From assembly GCA_026413225.1 (NCBI GenBank), contig CM048552.1, forward strand, positions 140,257,053-140,321,052: 64,000 nt of DNA, in the 5' to 3' direction. This stretch comes from Otis tarda. Its lineage: Eukaryota > Chordata > Aves > Otidiformes > Otididae. Made by a program: the position numbers and the translations under genes. The notes beneath the pieces are model-generated. The model ran no database searches. It had not been told where the DNA came from and saw only the letters and a program-made list of their open reading frames with translations. Positions 36,158 through 45,700 of this stretch are shown here, piece by piece. Within the stretch, counting starts at the first letter, position 1, and each line of letters starts with the position of its first letter.

Positions 36158-36165
<8 letters not shown>
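35373..36165 (-). pseudogene. env: pol/env junction B: integrase end, env start, and TM beginning
   Basis: The sense strand opens with an integrase C-terminal signature in a broken frame (a GKGYAC-like block; about 36160-36080). This is a second copy of the domain found at 33598-33413. An overlapping 116-codon frame (36148-35798) then reads like the start of an envelope surface subunit: hydrophobic LASVGLLTTCVAAPW, then VNATGQDIICLS and FRTCLVNLP with an N-glycosylation site. Downstream (35797-35373) worn sequence resembles the N-terminal helix of a TM subunit. Most of the surface subunit is missing here too. All frames are broken. Confidence 0.75.

Positions 36166-36188
<23 letters not shown>
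36164..36188 (-). repeat. 25-nt poly(A) tract (sense) at an internal junction
   Basis: A run of 25 T on the plus strand, that is A25 in the provirus sense. It lies exactly between the LTR fragment (36190-36358) and the integrase end of env/pol segment B. It is not next to a CR1 tail. Confidence 0.95.
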
Positions 36189-36189
36189 G

Positions 36190-36358
36190 GCTCAGCTTCC
36201 TGCACCTGCTCATTAACGAGACTTGGAAAGCCAGACAGTGTCCTTGGTCTCATTAACAACAGCCCTTATCATCAGAGCATTTTTATCAACATTCTTCACA
36301 TACAAAATCCAAAGCTTCTAAGAGGAAAATTAACTTCATCCCTGCTAAAACCAAGACA
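36190..36358 (-). mobile_element. Truncated LTR of the 4932/21562 type inside the provirus
   Basis: The sense strand starts TGTCTTGGTTTTAGCAGGGA and follows the 5' portion of the LTR type at 4932-5486 ('gttaattttcctc', 'ttggatttt', 'aatgttgataa', 'accaaggac'). It stops after about 170 bp at the A25 tract. Only the start of U3 is present, so it is not a complete solo LTR. Confidence 0.68.
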
Positions 36359-36399
36359 GTATTCATCCTTTATTTCACACCATTTACTTCATGCTTATA

Positions 36400-36418
36400 C
36401 ACACACACACACAAACAC
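36400..36418. repeat. (AC)n microsatellite inside the provirus
   Basis: ACACACACAC repeats, about nine units with one interruption, downstream of the gag remnant. Confidence 0.85.
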
Positions 36419-37589
36419 GCCACCTCTATAACAAGGAAGCTCCAAAGACCGAAGGCTCCTTTTCTGGATCTATGGGACCTGGATCAAAGGGATTTTTCCA
36501 GCTCGCTGTTAGTCTTTGTTTCCATGGACGAAGGAACAGACGGGGTAACGGGTGCTGTTGAATCTCCTTTCTGCGTGTGATTCTTCAAGGCTTCAAACAT
36601 TACACGCCACACCGGTAATAACTTTTGAACAGCAGGGTCACCCCACGTTACACAGTCCCACAGTCTAATACCTATGGTGTTCCAGGAGCCCACTGTATAG
36701 ATATTACAGAGGTTTGCGTTTGATACGTGAGCGGACACCCAAGTCAACAAGCTCTTCAGGTCAGTGTTATTAATAGCACAGTTCTGTTCTTCTAACATTT
36801 TTGTTAGACTCGTTAAAACTGATTTATGTTCCTTTGAAGCAGTGCTTCTCGTCGTTCTGATCTGGAGGACCGCGGCTCTATCACCTGCCGCTTTATCCTT
36901 GATCTCGGGGACTGCGGCTCTTTTCCCCACCGGGAAAGCACTAGGACCCCGCTCAGCGTCCCGCGATTCCTTGGGCGCCACCTCAAAACTGGCTCCCGCC
37001 TCATTATCACCCCTCCACGAATTTACAAGCGGTGGAGCTGATGGGGCAGAAAGAGCGAGAGAGGGCATTTCTGTGTCCTCGTATTTGGGGGGTTGTTCTT
37101 TCGGGTCAGGCTCCTCCGGCAAGGAAGGCGTGATACACGGGGGAGTACACCCAAATTCCATCGCCCCTCTACCACCATCAGAGGCTCCCGGCCGAACCGG
37201 GCAGACCACCGGAGCACCACCCCCTGTCCCCTCCGCGCCGTCTCGACCCCGTTCGTCCCCCTCCCCTTCCGAGGGCCACCCTTCTTTGACTGCAATTAAA
37301 GCCGCAACCCACACTTTGCGCGCCTCTCGAGTCTTAGCCAGCAGTCTTTTCACCGAACCTAACTTCTTCAGCCCTGTCGCCACACCCTTCGTTCCGACCC
37401 CCCTTCTTCCAGTAACTCTTTCCCCGCCGCCTGTAACCGCGCCACGTCCATCACCTCTCCCGGCTTGTTAATCAAGCCCCTTTTCTGCATCCATAGGATG
37501 AACTCCGTCAACGGTGCCCTATGCACCGGACAATTCACATCTTTACCCAGCGCCTTTAATACCTTCACTGTATCGGAGATGGATGCCAT
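36400..37589 (-). pseudogene. gag: gag remnant (matrix region and beyond), frameshifted
   Basis: Gag polyprotein builds the virus core and drives budding. The ATG at 37589 lies about 60 nt after the primer binding site. A 73-codon piece (37589-37368) looks like a matrix start (LTEFILWMQKRGLINKPGEV). The frame then shifts, and a 299-codon piece (37383-36484) continues. It has a basic helix (VKRLLAKTREARKVW), an acidic/Gly linker, a PPKY late-domain motif of PPxY type at about residues 98-101, and a C-terminal part with LKSLLTWVSAHVSN and WGDPAVQKLLPVWRV resembling the start of a capsid region. No capsid major homology region or zinc knuckles were seen, so the 3' half of gag is absent. The region is GC- and CpG-rich, and plus-strand open frames here are shadows. 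Confidence 0.82.
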
Positions 37590-37648
37590 CTTAACAGCAG
37601 GCAGGCACGACCGCCACGCGGCCCCAGCTCAAAACCGTCCGGACCTGT

Positions 37649-37666
37649 CTCACGTCGGGGTCACCA
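37649..37666 (-). promoter_or_regulatory. Primer binding site, tRNA-Trp type
   Basis: On the minus strand TGGTGACCCCGACGTGAG lies two bases after the 5' LTR end. It matches the 18-nt complement of tRNA-Trp used by avian alpharetroviruses at 17 of 18 positions (last base differs). This fixes the minus orientation and suggests an alpharetrovirus-related origin. Confidence 0.9.
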
Positions 37667-37668
37667 CT

Positions 37669-38017
37669 TGCAGGCTTCTCTTGCCAGCTAACCTACCCCG
37701 CACGCACCGGAGCCCCGCTCCGGGGAAAGCAGGGCATCACACGGATACCGTCAAGCCAAGCCTTCAATTTAATGCTGCGCAACAAAGGGTTAAATACCCG
37801 TACACCCGCTGCGCACGCGAACGCACCCGCCCCCCTGCACCCATGGACCCATCCATGCCCGACACGCACCTGCACCTGCACCCATGGACTTATCCGTGCC
37901 CACCACGTACGTGGACGCACCTGCCCCCTGCACTCCTGGACTTATCCGCGCCTAGCGCGCGAATCACTGCAGACTGCCCCTCCTGCATACATGCAGCCCT
38001 GCTAACGTTACCCCACA
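37669..38017 (-). mobile_element. Provirus 5' LTR (349 bp)
   Basis: Mate of 32495-32843, same length and TG...CA ends. A TATA-like TATTTAA (about 37790-37797 on the plus-strand complement) is followed by ATTAAA (37768-37773). The 7 differences from the 3' LTR are one near 37764, four clustered near 37932-37943, and two in the GCGCGCG stretch near 37958-37960. As the upstream LTR in sense it would be the promoter for any proviral transcript. Confidence 0.95.
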
Positions 38018-38022
38018 CATTT
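38018..38022. repeat. Provirus target-site duplication CATTT, right
   Basis: Partner of 32490-32494. A 5-bp duplication is shorter than the 6 bp usual for alpharetroviruses. Confidence 0.92.
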
Positions 38023-38385
38023 CAAAGTACTGAGTCTGCGTGGTGGAACCAGTTAATCAACAATGTAAAGAAAGCTCACAATCCCCTGAGTTGTGACTGA
38101 AAACACTTAAGAATGGACATAAAAAGAGAGAAAAGGAACAGTGTGACTCATGAAACAGAACAGGAGAATGAAATTGAATATATTTAAGGAAATGCTCAGA
38201 GAAGAAAATGAAGCAAGACGGCTGGCCAAATATTTAATAGCATTCCTGCTTCAGAAGACATTGGATAGAAATGATGGAGATGTCTTCGCCATACAAGTAT
38301 GTCCTAAAAAGAGTAAATGAGGAGTCAAGTAAAATGAAGCCTAGCACAGCAAAGCAATTGAAGGAAAATGAAAAGGGAAAGAGGG
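38023..38385. other. Intergenic DNA between provirus and LTR
   Basis: Purine-rich (many GAAAG/AAATG words) but no gene or repeat family recognised. Confidence 0.55.
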
Positions 38386-39530
38386 TGTGGTAGTTCAGCC
38401 CCAACTGGGACCAGACTAGCAGTCTTTCACTCTCCCCACCGTCCGAGAGAATAGGGGCAGATAATATAAAAAAAATGGCTCAAGGTTTGAGATAAGGACA
38501 GGGAGAAATCCTTAAAGTCACGGTCACGCACAAAACAGACTCGACTTGGGGAAAAGTATTCATTTATTTCTAAAACTAGCAGGAGAACAAGACAAGGAAC
38601 AAGATAACCTCCCCCCCCACCCCTCCCTCTTCCCAGGCTTCACATTATCTCTACTACCTTCCCTCCCCGCGTGGCACAGTGGGGAAGAAGGAATGGGGGT
38701 TGCAGACAGTTCATCACACGTTGTTTTCGCTGCTGCTTCATTGTCAGGGGAAGAACTCCTCACATTCCTCCCCTGCTCCTTCGTGGGGTCCCTCCTACAG
38801 GCTGAAGTCCTTCCTGAAACTGTTCCGGCGTGGGTAATCTCTTCCATGGAGTGCAGTCCCTCAAGAACAGCTGCCCCAGTGGGCCCTCCACGGGCCACAG
38901 CCTCCTTCAGGCATCTGCGTGCCCCAGTGTGGGGTCCTCCAAAGGCTGCAGGTGGGTCTCTGCCCCTCCGTGGACCTCCATGGGCTGCAGGGGGACAACC
39001 TGCTCCACCATGGTCATCACCACAGGCTGCAGGGGAATCTCTGCCAGGAGCAGCATTACTCCTCCCCCTCCTTCTCCACTGACCTTGGTGTCTGCAGACG
39101 TTCCTCTCAGAAGAAAAATTCTTCACAACAGGCTGGCAGACACCTCTCAGGATCTTTCTACATCTCATTCACATTTCATTTCCTCTCCACTTCTTGCAGC
39201 CAGGCCAGGCCGAGTTAGGCCCGGTCGGCCGCTTGGCGGGAGGCCAGTGGATGAGGCCTGCAAGGCCCACAAGGCTCGCGCCTCCCCCTCTCTGCCCCCG
39301 CTCAGCTGCTTCACATCTTCTCTCCTTTTTTTTTTCTGTTTTCCCCTTCTTAAATACGTTATCGCAGAGGCATTATCATGGAACATTCTGCTACCAATTG
39401 GCTCGGCCTTGGCCAGCAGCATGTCCACCCTAGGCCCAGCCGAGTCCATTGAACAAGGGGGAGCAACTTCTAGCAGTTTCCTACAGAAGCTACCACCTTG
39501 GCGCCCCCCTCACTAAACAAAACCAGAACA
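38386..39530 (-). mobile_element. ERVL-like solo LTR, 1145 bp, copy 1 of 3
   Basis: Sense (minus) start TGTTCTGGTTTTG at 39530, end GAACTACCACA at 38386. It contains the 'ctgcagcccatggaggtcca' and 'actggggcagctg' phrases of bird ERVL-class LTRs. Sense features are a TATTTAAG box near 39350 and an AATAAA near 38565. Flanks GAGGG and AAGGG match at 4 of 5 bases, so a target duplication with one change is likely. The open frames of 60-228 codons on both strands are not genes. Sister copies are at 53645 (+) and 58692 (-). Confidence 0.88.
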
Positions 39531-40990
39531 AAGGGGAAAAGGGAAAAGTAAGAATTACTGTTTCTATAGCTAATAATCTTCAAAAGGAAGCATCATTAGA
39601 ATTATTAACTACTTCTCATCTTCTTTTCTAAGTACAAGTTGATCCACTCTCACCATACACTGTGCTAATATTAATTATTAAAGACAGAAAAGGGATCAGC
39701 ACAATGTAGAAGGCCTGAGATTGTGTTCAGTAAAGTATTACTAATGACTGTCAAAATGAACTTCAGAAAATATTCATGTGTATTTTATTTGACAACACAT
39801 GGGCACTTGCATCTTGGATATATTGCTGAGAGCTGCACCTAATTTTGTTTATAAGTCAGTATACAACCACTAAAATTTCTTTCATGTTTGAATTCAACTA
39901 AGTAATGTATTCAGTATAAACTTACTACCTTGAGGCTATTCCCCAGCAAACAATCTTTCTGTGATGTCAGAAGTTGTGCAGATGTACCAGGTTCTGCACC
40001 TGCCAAGTTATGCATGCTCGCAATGGTAGTTTGACATTCTTGTATGTCATTCTTTTTGGCTTTGATATACTCAAAGTCCATAGCAGTTTCAGATGTTCCT
40101 TGGATGACATGTTGTGATTACTCTTGACATGAAAATGTTTTATATGTGTCAGGGTTGAAAGGGATTACTATTAATTACAAAGGAAGTAATAAACTGCAGT
40201 AGTGAAGATGAAGCTTCCATTGATTAGGTAACTACATTGATAACACTACTTCGCATTTCCCAAAATTTTTGCTTTAAGATATGTAGCCAAAATCTTAATG
40301 CTCTTTTAATATCATCATAACTTCTGTTTAGATGGCAGAAGGCATGTGAAAGAAAAGATTTAGCCAATATTTGTATAATACCAAATTTCAAAAGGAATCT
40401 ATCTTGTCAATTAATTGAGAATTTATCTGGATATTTTTTAGCTTCTAGATACCTATAAAGGCTTCTGACTACTGTAAAATATTTTCTGTGAACACTATTC
40501 AGAAATTTAGAAGTATTTTTCCACTGCGTCTGATAAAAAATAAGTGACAAGAAGCAAGATAATCTAGCACACCTACCAAGATCGAAGGACGGCGAAGCTA
40601 TTTTATTGCACATGATTCTTTATGTTACTCAAGAAATTACCTTCTTTCAGCATTAAATGTGTATAATAATAATTTGAATATCTAAATCATGTTTCTCAGT
40701 GATGAGATTTCATGCATCATTAGTGCTGTACATTTAAGTTTTCACTTTATCATTAACAAAATATCCTTCATGAATTTAAGACCTAGGAGAACTAGAGATT
40801 TGGATTTTTTTTCTATTTTTAATGTCAGTATCTTTGTTTCTACAATAGATCATGTAGGTTTGTTTGTTTGTTTGTTTTTCAGAAATGTCTAGCTTTACTG
40901 GCTTTTTGTCTCATATCAAAATTTTGGTGTAACTAAGAGCCATAAGGTACACGACACATAATCCAAGGCAACACTCTGGGAGTAGTTCAG
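39531..40990. other. AT-rich intergenic DNA
   Basis: No gene or repeat family recognised. A (TTTG)n microsatellite lies at 40858-40879. Confidence 0.55.
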
Positions 40991-42715
40991 AGAATCATAG
41001 AATCATAGAATCATAGAATGGTTAGAGTTGGAAGGGACCTTCAAAAGTCATCTAGTCCAACCCCCCTGCAAGAAGCAGGGACATCCCTGACTAGATCAGG
41101 TTGCTCAGAGCCTCATCCAGCCTGGCCTTGAACATTTCCAGGGATGGGGCATCCACCACCTCTCTGGGCAACCTGTTCCAGTGCTCTACAACTCTGATTG
41201 TAAAAAATTTTTTTCTAATATCTAATCTAAACCTACCTCCTTCTAATTTAAACCCATTACCCCTTGTCCTATCACAACAGGCCCTACTGAACAGCCTCTC
41301 CCCATCTTTCCTGTAGGCCCCCTTGAGGTATTGGAAGACCGCTATCAGGTCTCCCCGGAGCCTCCTCTTCTCCAGGCTGAACAGCCCCAACTCTCTCAGC
41401 CTGTCCTCGTAGGAGAGGTGCTCCAGCCCTCTGATCATCTTTGTGGCCCTCCTCTGGACCCTTTCCAACTGGTCCATGTCCTTCTTGTGTTGGGGACTCC
41501 AGAACTGGACACAGTACTCCAGGTCCAGGGCAGAGTAGAGGGGCAGAATCACCTCCCTCGACCTGCTGGCCACGCTCCTCTTGATGCAGCCCAGGATGCG
41601 GTTGGCCTTCTGGGCCGCAAGGGCGCATTGCCAGCTCATGTTGAGCCCCTCGTCTACCAGCACTCCCAAGTCTTTCTCCTCAGGGCTGCTCTCAATCCAT
41701 TCTCCGCCCAGCCTGTATTTGTGCCTGGGATTGCCACGACCCAGGTGCAGGACCTTGCACTTGGCCTTGTTGAACTTCATGAGGTTGGCATGGGCCCACG
41801 TCTCCAGCCTGTCAAGGTCCCTCTGGATGGCATCCCTCCCTTCCAGCGAGTCGACGGCACCACACAGCTTGGTGTCATCGGCGAACTTGCTGAGGGTGCA
41901 CTCTATCCCACTGTCCATGTCGCCGACAAAGATGTTGAACAGGGCCGGGCCCAACACGGACCCCTGAGGGACGCCACTGGTGACTGGTCTCCACTTGGAC
42001 ATTGAGCCATTGACCACCACTCTCTGAGTGCGGTCCATCCATCGAACCCATGCCTCTCTAGTTTAGTGAGAAGGATGTCATGCGGGACAGTGTCAAATGC
42101 CTTGCACAAGTCCAGGTAGATGATATCCATTGCCCGTCCCTTGTCCACCGATGCTGTTACCCCGTCATAAAAGGCCACCAAATTGGTCAGGCACGATTTG
42201 CCCTTGGTGAAGCCATGTTGGCTGTCACCAACCACCTCCTTGCTCTCCATGTGCCTTAGCATGGTTTCCAGGAGAATCTGCTCCATGACCTTGCCAGGCA
42301 CGGAGGTGAGGCTGACCAGCCTGTAGTTGCCCGGGTCTTCCTTACTCCCCTTTTTAAAAATGGGGGTTATGTTCCCTCTCTTCCAGTCATCGGAGACCTC
42401 ACCAGACCGCCACGATTTCTCAAATATGATGGCCAGTGGCTGGGCAACTTCATCCGCCAGTTCCCTCAGGACGCGCGGATGGATCTCATCAGGCCCCATG
42501 GACTTGTGCACCTTCAAGTTCCTTAGATGATCCTGAACCCGCTCTTCGAGTACAATGGGCGGTTCTTCATCCTCACAGTCCCTGCCTGTGCCTTCCACAG
42601 CTTGGGTGGGGAGACAAGAGCCCTTATCAGTGAAGACTGAGGCAAAAAAGTCGTTGAGTACCTCAGCCTTCTCCACATCCCGGGTAACCACGACACCCGT
42701 TACCTTCCGGAGAAG
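40991..42715 (-). mobile_element. CR1 LINE, best-preserved copy, 1.7 kb, 5'-truncated
   Basis: Starts with three inverted tail units (AATCATAGAATCATAGAATC) and 'ggttagagttggaagggacc', and covers the 3' UTR and most of the reverse transcriptase. The 5' truncation lies near 42715. It has long open frames and a GC-richer, CpG-containing body, so it is among the youngest CR1 copies here. Plus-strand open frames across it are shadows. Confidence 0.96.
41091..42691 (-). pseudogene. CR1 ORF2 reverse transcriptase, nearly intact, one frameshift
   Basis: RNA-directed DNA polymerase part of the CR1 ORF2 protein, which copies CR1 RNA at a nicked target. The upstream frame (42691-41903) has [34 protein letters not shown], and the palm motif [17 protein letters not shown] with its catalytic Asp. 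The downstream frame (42038-41091, 315 codons) has [14 protein letters not shown] (about residues 21-34), the catalytic FADD box (about 52-55), the thumb-like [20 protein letters not shown], and the C-terminal [18 protein letters not shown]. Around 42025-42040 about 31 bp found in other copies ('ccttatccaccgag' region) is deleted, which shifts the frame. The endonuclease is missing by 5' truncation, so it is dead despite good motifs. Confidence 0.93.
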
Positions 42716-45700
42716 AGAAACAGTGACTGCTCTTTTCTGTTACTGAGCTAGGTGGTAGCTTCCTTGAATCAAAATCAATGACAAATGCCCTAAATGACAG
42801 AGATAGCAAAGAAAGTTTGCTGAATAAAGTTGCTTTAGGCTCCACATGAGACTGAGTAATGAAGTTTTGGAGAAAATGCAATGATTTTCTGCCTTGTGTA
42901 TATACCAAAGAAAACCTTCCATCTTAAAGCTTCTGATTTCAAGCAGAAGCTTCCATTCTTCTAGGAAAGACAAAATATCTCTAGGCAAGACTTCCATAAT
43001 GATTTATCATGCTGCTCACTTCTACTTAGGTTTTTTTTGTTTTGTTGGGGTTTTTTTGTTATTGTTTTGTTTTGGTTTGTTTTGTTTTCCTATGTAGTTA
43101 ACTGTTTCCTATTAAATGTAAAAGGAAGGAAACACTGGATGAGGAGGAAGCAAGGAAGGTGGCATGGGATAATATTCATATGGGATAAGTATGCTCTGTA
43201 TTTCAATTCCTTGGAGTCATATGCGTGCCACCTTGCCTTTTTTAGACAGTATTTTAGAGCCATGCTTTCATGCTATAAGGAAGCAATCTGACCTCTTATA
43301 CAGTACCCACCATGGACTTCCAGCCAGGAATGTGTACATTGGAGCCTTAACCTCTGTGTTACTGGACAGCTGTGAAGGGGTAGAAAACACTTGGAGAACA
43401 GACAACCTTTCCACACATGCATGTAGAGTAAAGGGATAATACTGAAAAAAATAAAACAAAACAAAACAAAATAAAAAAAAAAACAGCCCAAAAAAATCCC
43501 ACTTGTATCCCATGCTTGTAGGGATATCTCAGTAACAAAATTATTAGGGGTTTTACTTCTGTCTTATGTACTGATGTTAATAGGTAGGAGTGCTGTCCAG
43601 TTACCTATGACAAGGAGAGAAAAAATGAACAGCCACAAAAATATGTGTTGTGCTGAAAGTAGAGAAGAACTGGGGAGGAAAACTTCTGCCTAAATGAGCA
43701 GATTGCTTTCAAATTGTGTGAGAGAAAAAGACATCAGCAGGGAGAAACTTAATTCAGAATACAGATTTTGCAAAGTGCATTGTCAAGTCCTTCTTCAAAG
43801 CAGAGGTCAATTCTCACATGTTTGTGCCATTCAGGAAAGAACAGAAACCAAAAAATAACAGCCTTAAGACACCTAAGCTCAAAGAATATTCACCAAATCT
43901 ACATGATATTTGTAATCAATTATGGGAAATGTGTCAATGAGGAGACTTAGATAATTGATTGTAATTCTACAGTGACTCTACTGTAACCTAGGTATATCAA
44001 GGTAGTTTATATTAATTTGGTTCCATATGATTCTGCTGAAGACTAGCAGTGAATCTCCTACCATGAGATGTATCATTACATTAAGTTTCTTTTCTCTTGC
44101 TTCATACATGACATGAGACCCAGAAGTGTTTCCTATCCCCTGAGTCTGACTGTGAAGACTGATTGTCCCAGATGTCATTTGGAGAGAGAAGATATTTTGT
44201 GAAGATCACCCCCTTTTTTGGGATGGAAACACAGACCCATGAGCTGGACTGATTTGCTCCATAGTTTTGGCATAACTTCTGTGTTAACATCATTAGTTTT
44301 ATGTATTTGACTTACTAAATATATCCTGTCTGGGTGCTAATCCTTGAGTAAGACATATAGTCTATTCAGCACTGAAGTAATTTTAATTCCTCTTACTTTA
44401 AACCTCATTAAACTATTTTCTTTAAAATAAATCTAAGCATATGTCTATAGCTTGATGTTTAGGGATTTTGGGGGTGTAATCCAAAAGAAAATCTGATAGA
44501 CACATACACATGTACATTTAATACTTTTTTATTGTCAACTGTATTTTTATTTTTATCGTCAACAATTGTTACTTTTTATGGTCAACAAATCTATTTAAAG
44601 ACACAGCCCTTCTTATGTATCATTCTGGGTTCACAGATGTTTGATAATTAGGACAAGGAAAAGAACAAACTTGAGGCCAGGAACAAGTCACTACAATATT
44701 CAAGGTATAACTATTGAAACCTTTCTTAACCTGCTATGACTTTTAAGAAGACTGAATTCATAAAACACATTCAGTGATGAATATTCAATGATGAAACATT
44801 TTTTGATGGTAAATGTCATAAATAATACAGATAATGCAAATGTACAATGCATTGACATGTCCCAACAAAATAACACCAATGATGGGCTAGATCCTTAGGT
44901 CTTTTACCTTGAGTAATCACCCATTCCTTTGTAGTCCTATTAATTTCAACAGGATAACAGACAGAATGAAACTCTTCTTAGAGCAAACGAAACCATCAAC
45001 ATAAAAGTTTACACAAGTCTGATGCAATGTCTACAGAAGTTGATGAGAATTAACATTATTTCAATCAAATAAACTTTTGAGACTTACTACTGCCTCACTG
45101 GTCCCTAGTGACAACCAGGAATTACTCTGGTAAAAACTCAATGCTTACATTTATCTACACACTAATTTGTAGCTATAGAATCCATTATATAGACATAAAT
45201 TTATTCACCAGAATAAGTAGTTTTGCATACAGATATACACATTTTTTTGTCAATATTACAACTTCCAGGCCTAATTGGTTTAACATTTTTATGTTGCAGA
45301 CTTTTAAGATCTCTTAATGAAATAAGAATGGGATGCATTGGGATGTAATGAATTTATGCACATTTTATGCCAACAAATACAGTGTTCATATGAAAGTAAT
45401 AGTGAAGTTACAGCAGAAATATAGAAAACCTTACTGTGGGGAGTCAGTCACCAGTTCTGTCACCTGGAGAAGCTGAAGCTATAGTTTTTAGCTTTTGAGA
45501 GGGAAAATGAAAGAAAAAAAACCACATAAGTTCTATACAGCCATAAACATGTATTCACTACTATTTCTACTTCAGTGGAAGCATTCCTTTAAACGATGTC
45601 TTTGGTGAGGTCCTTTATTATCTATATTTTAAAAGTTATATGTATTAACCAATAAAACAACTTAAATCTTTAAAGCAGAATGTAATAATTTACTAATTTT

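Noticed and set aside
36764-37471. 235-codon plus-strand open frame
   Set aside because: Antisense to the gag remnant. The GC-rich sequence keeps the opposite strand open, and gag-like features are on the minus strand only.
32495-38017. An intact, protein-coding endogenous retrovirus
   Set aside because: No RT, protease or RNase H was seen, and gag, integrase and env are all frameshifted or truncated.
41331-42005. 224-codon plus-strand open frame
   Set aside because: Antisense shadow of the CR1 reverse transcriptase on the minus strand.
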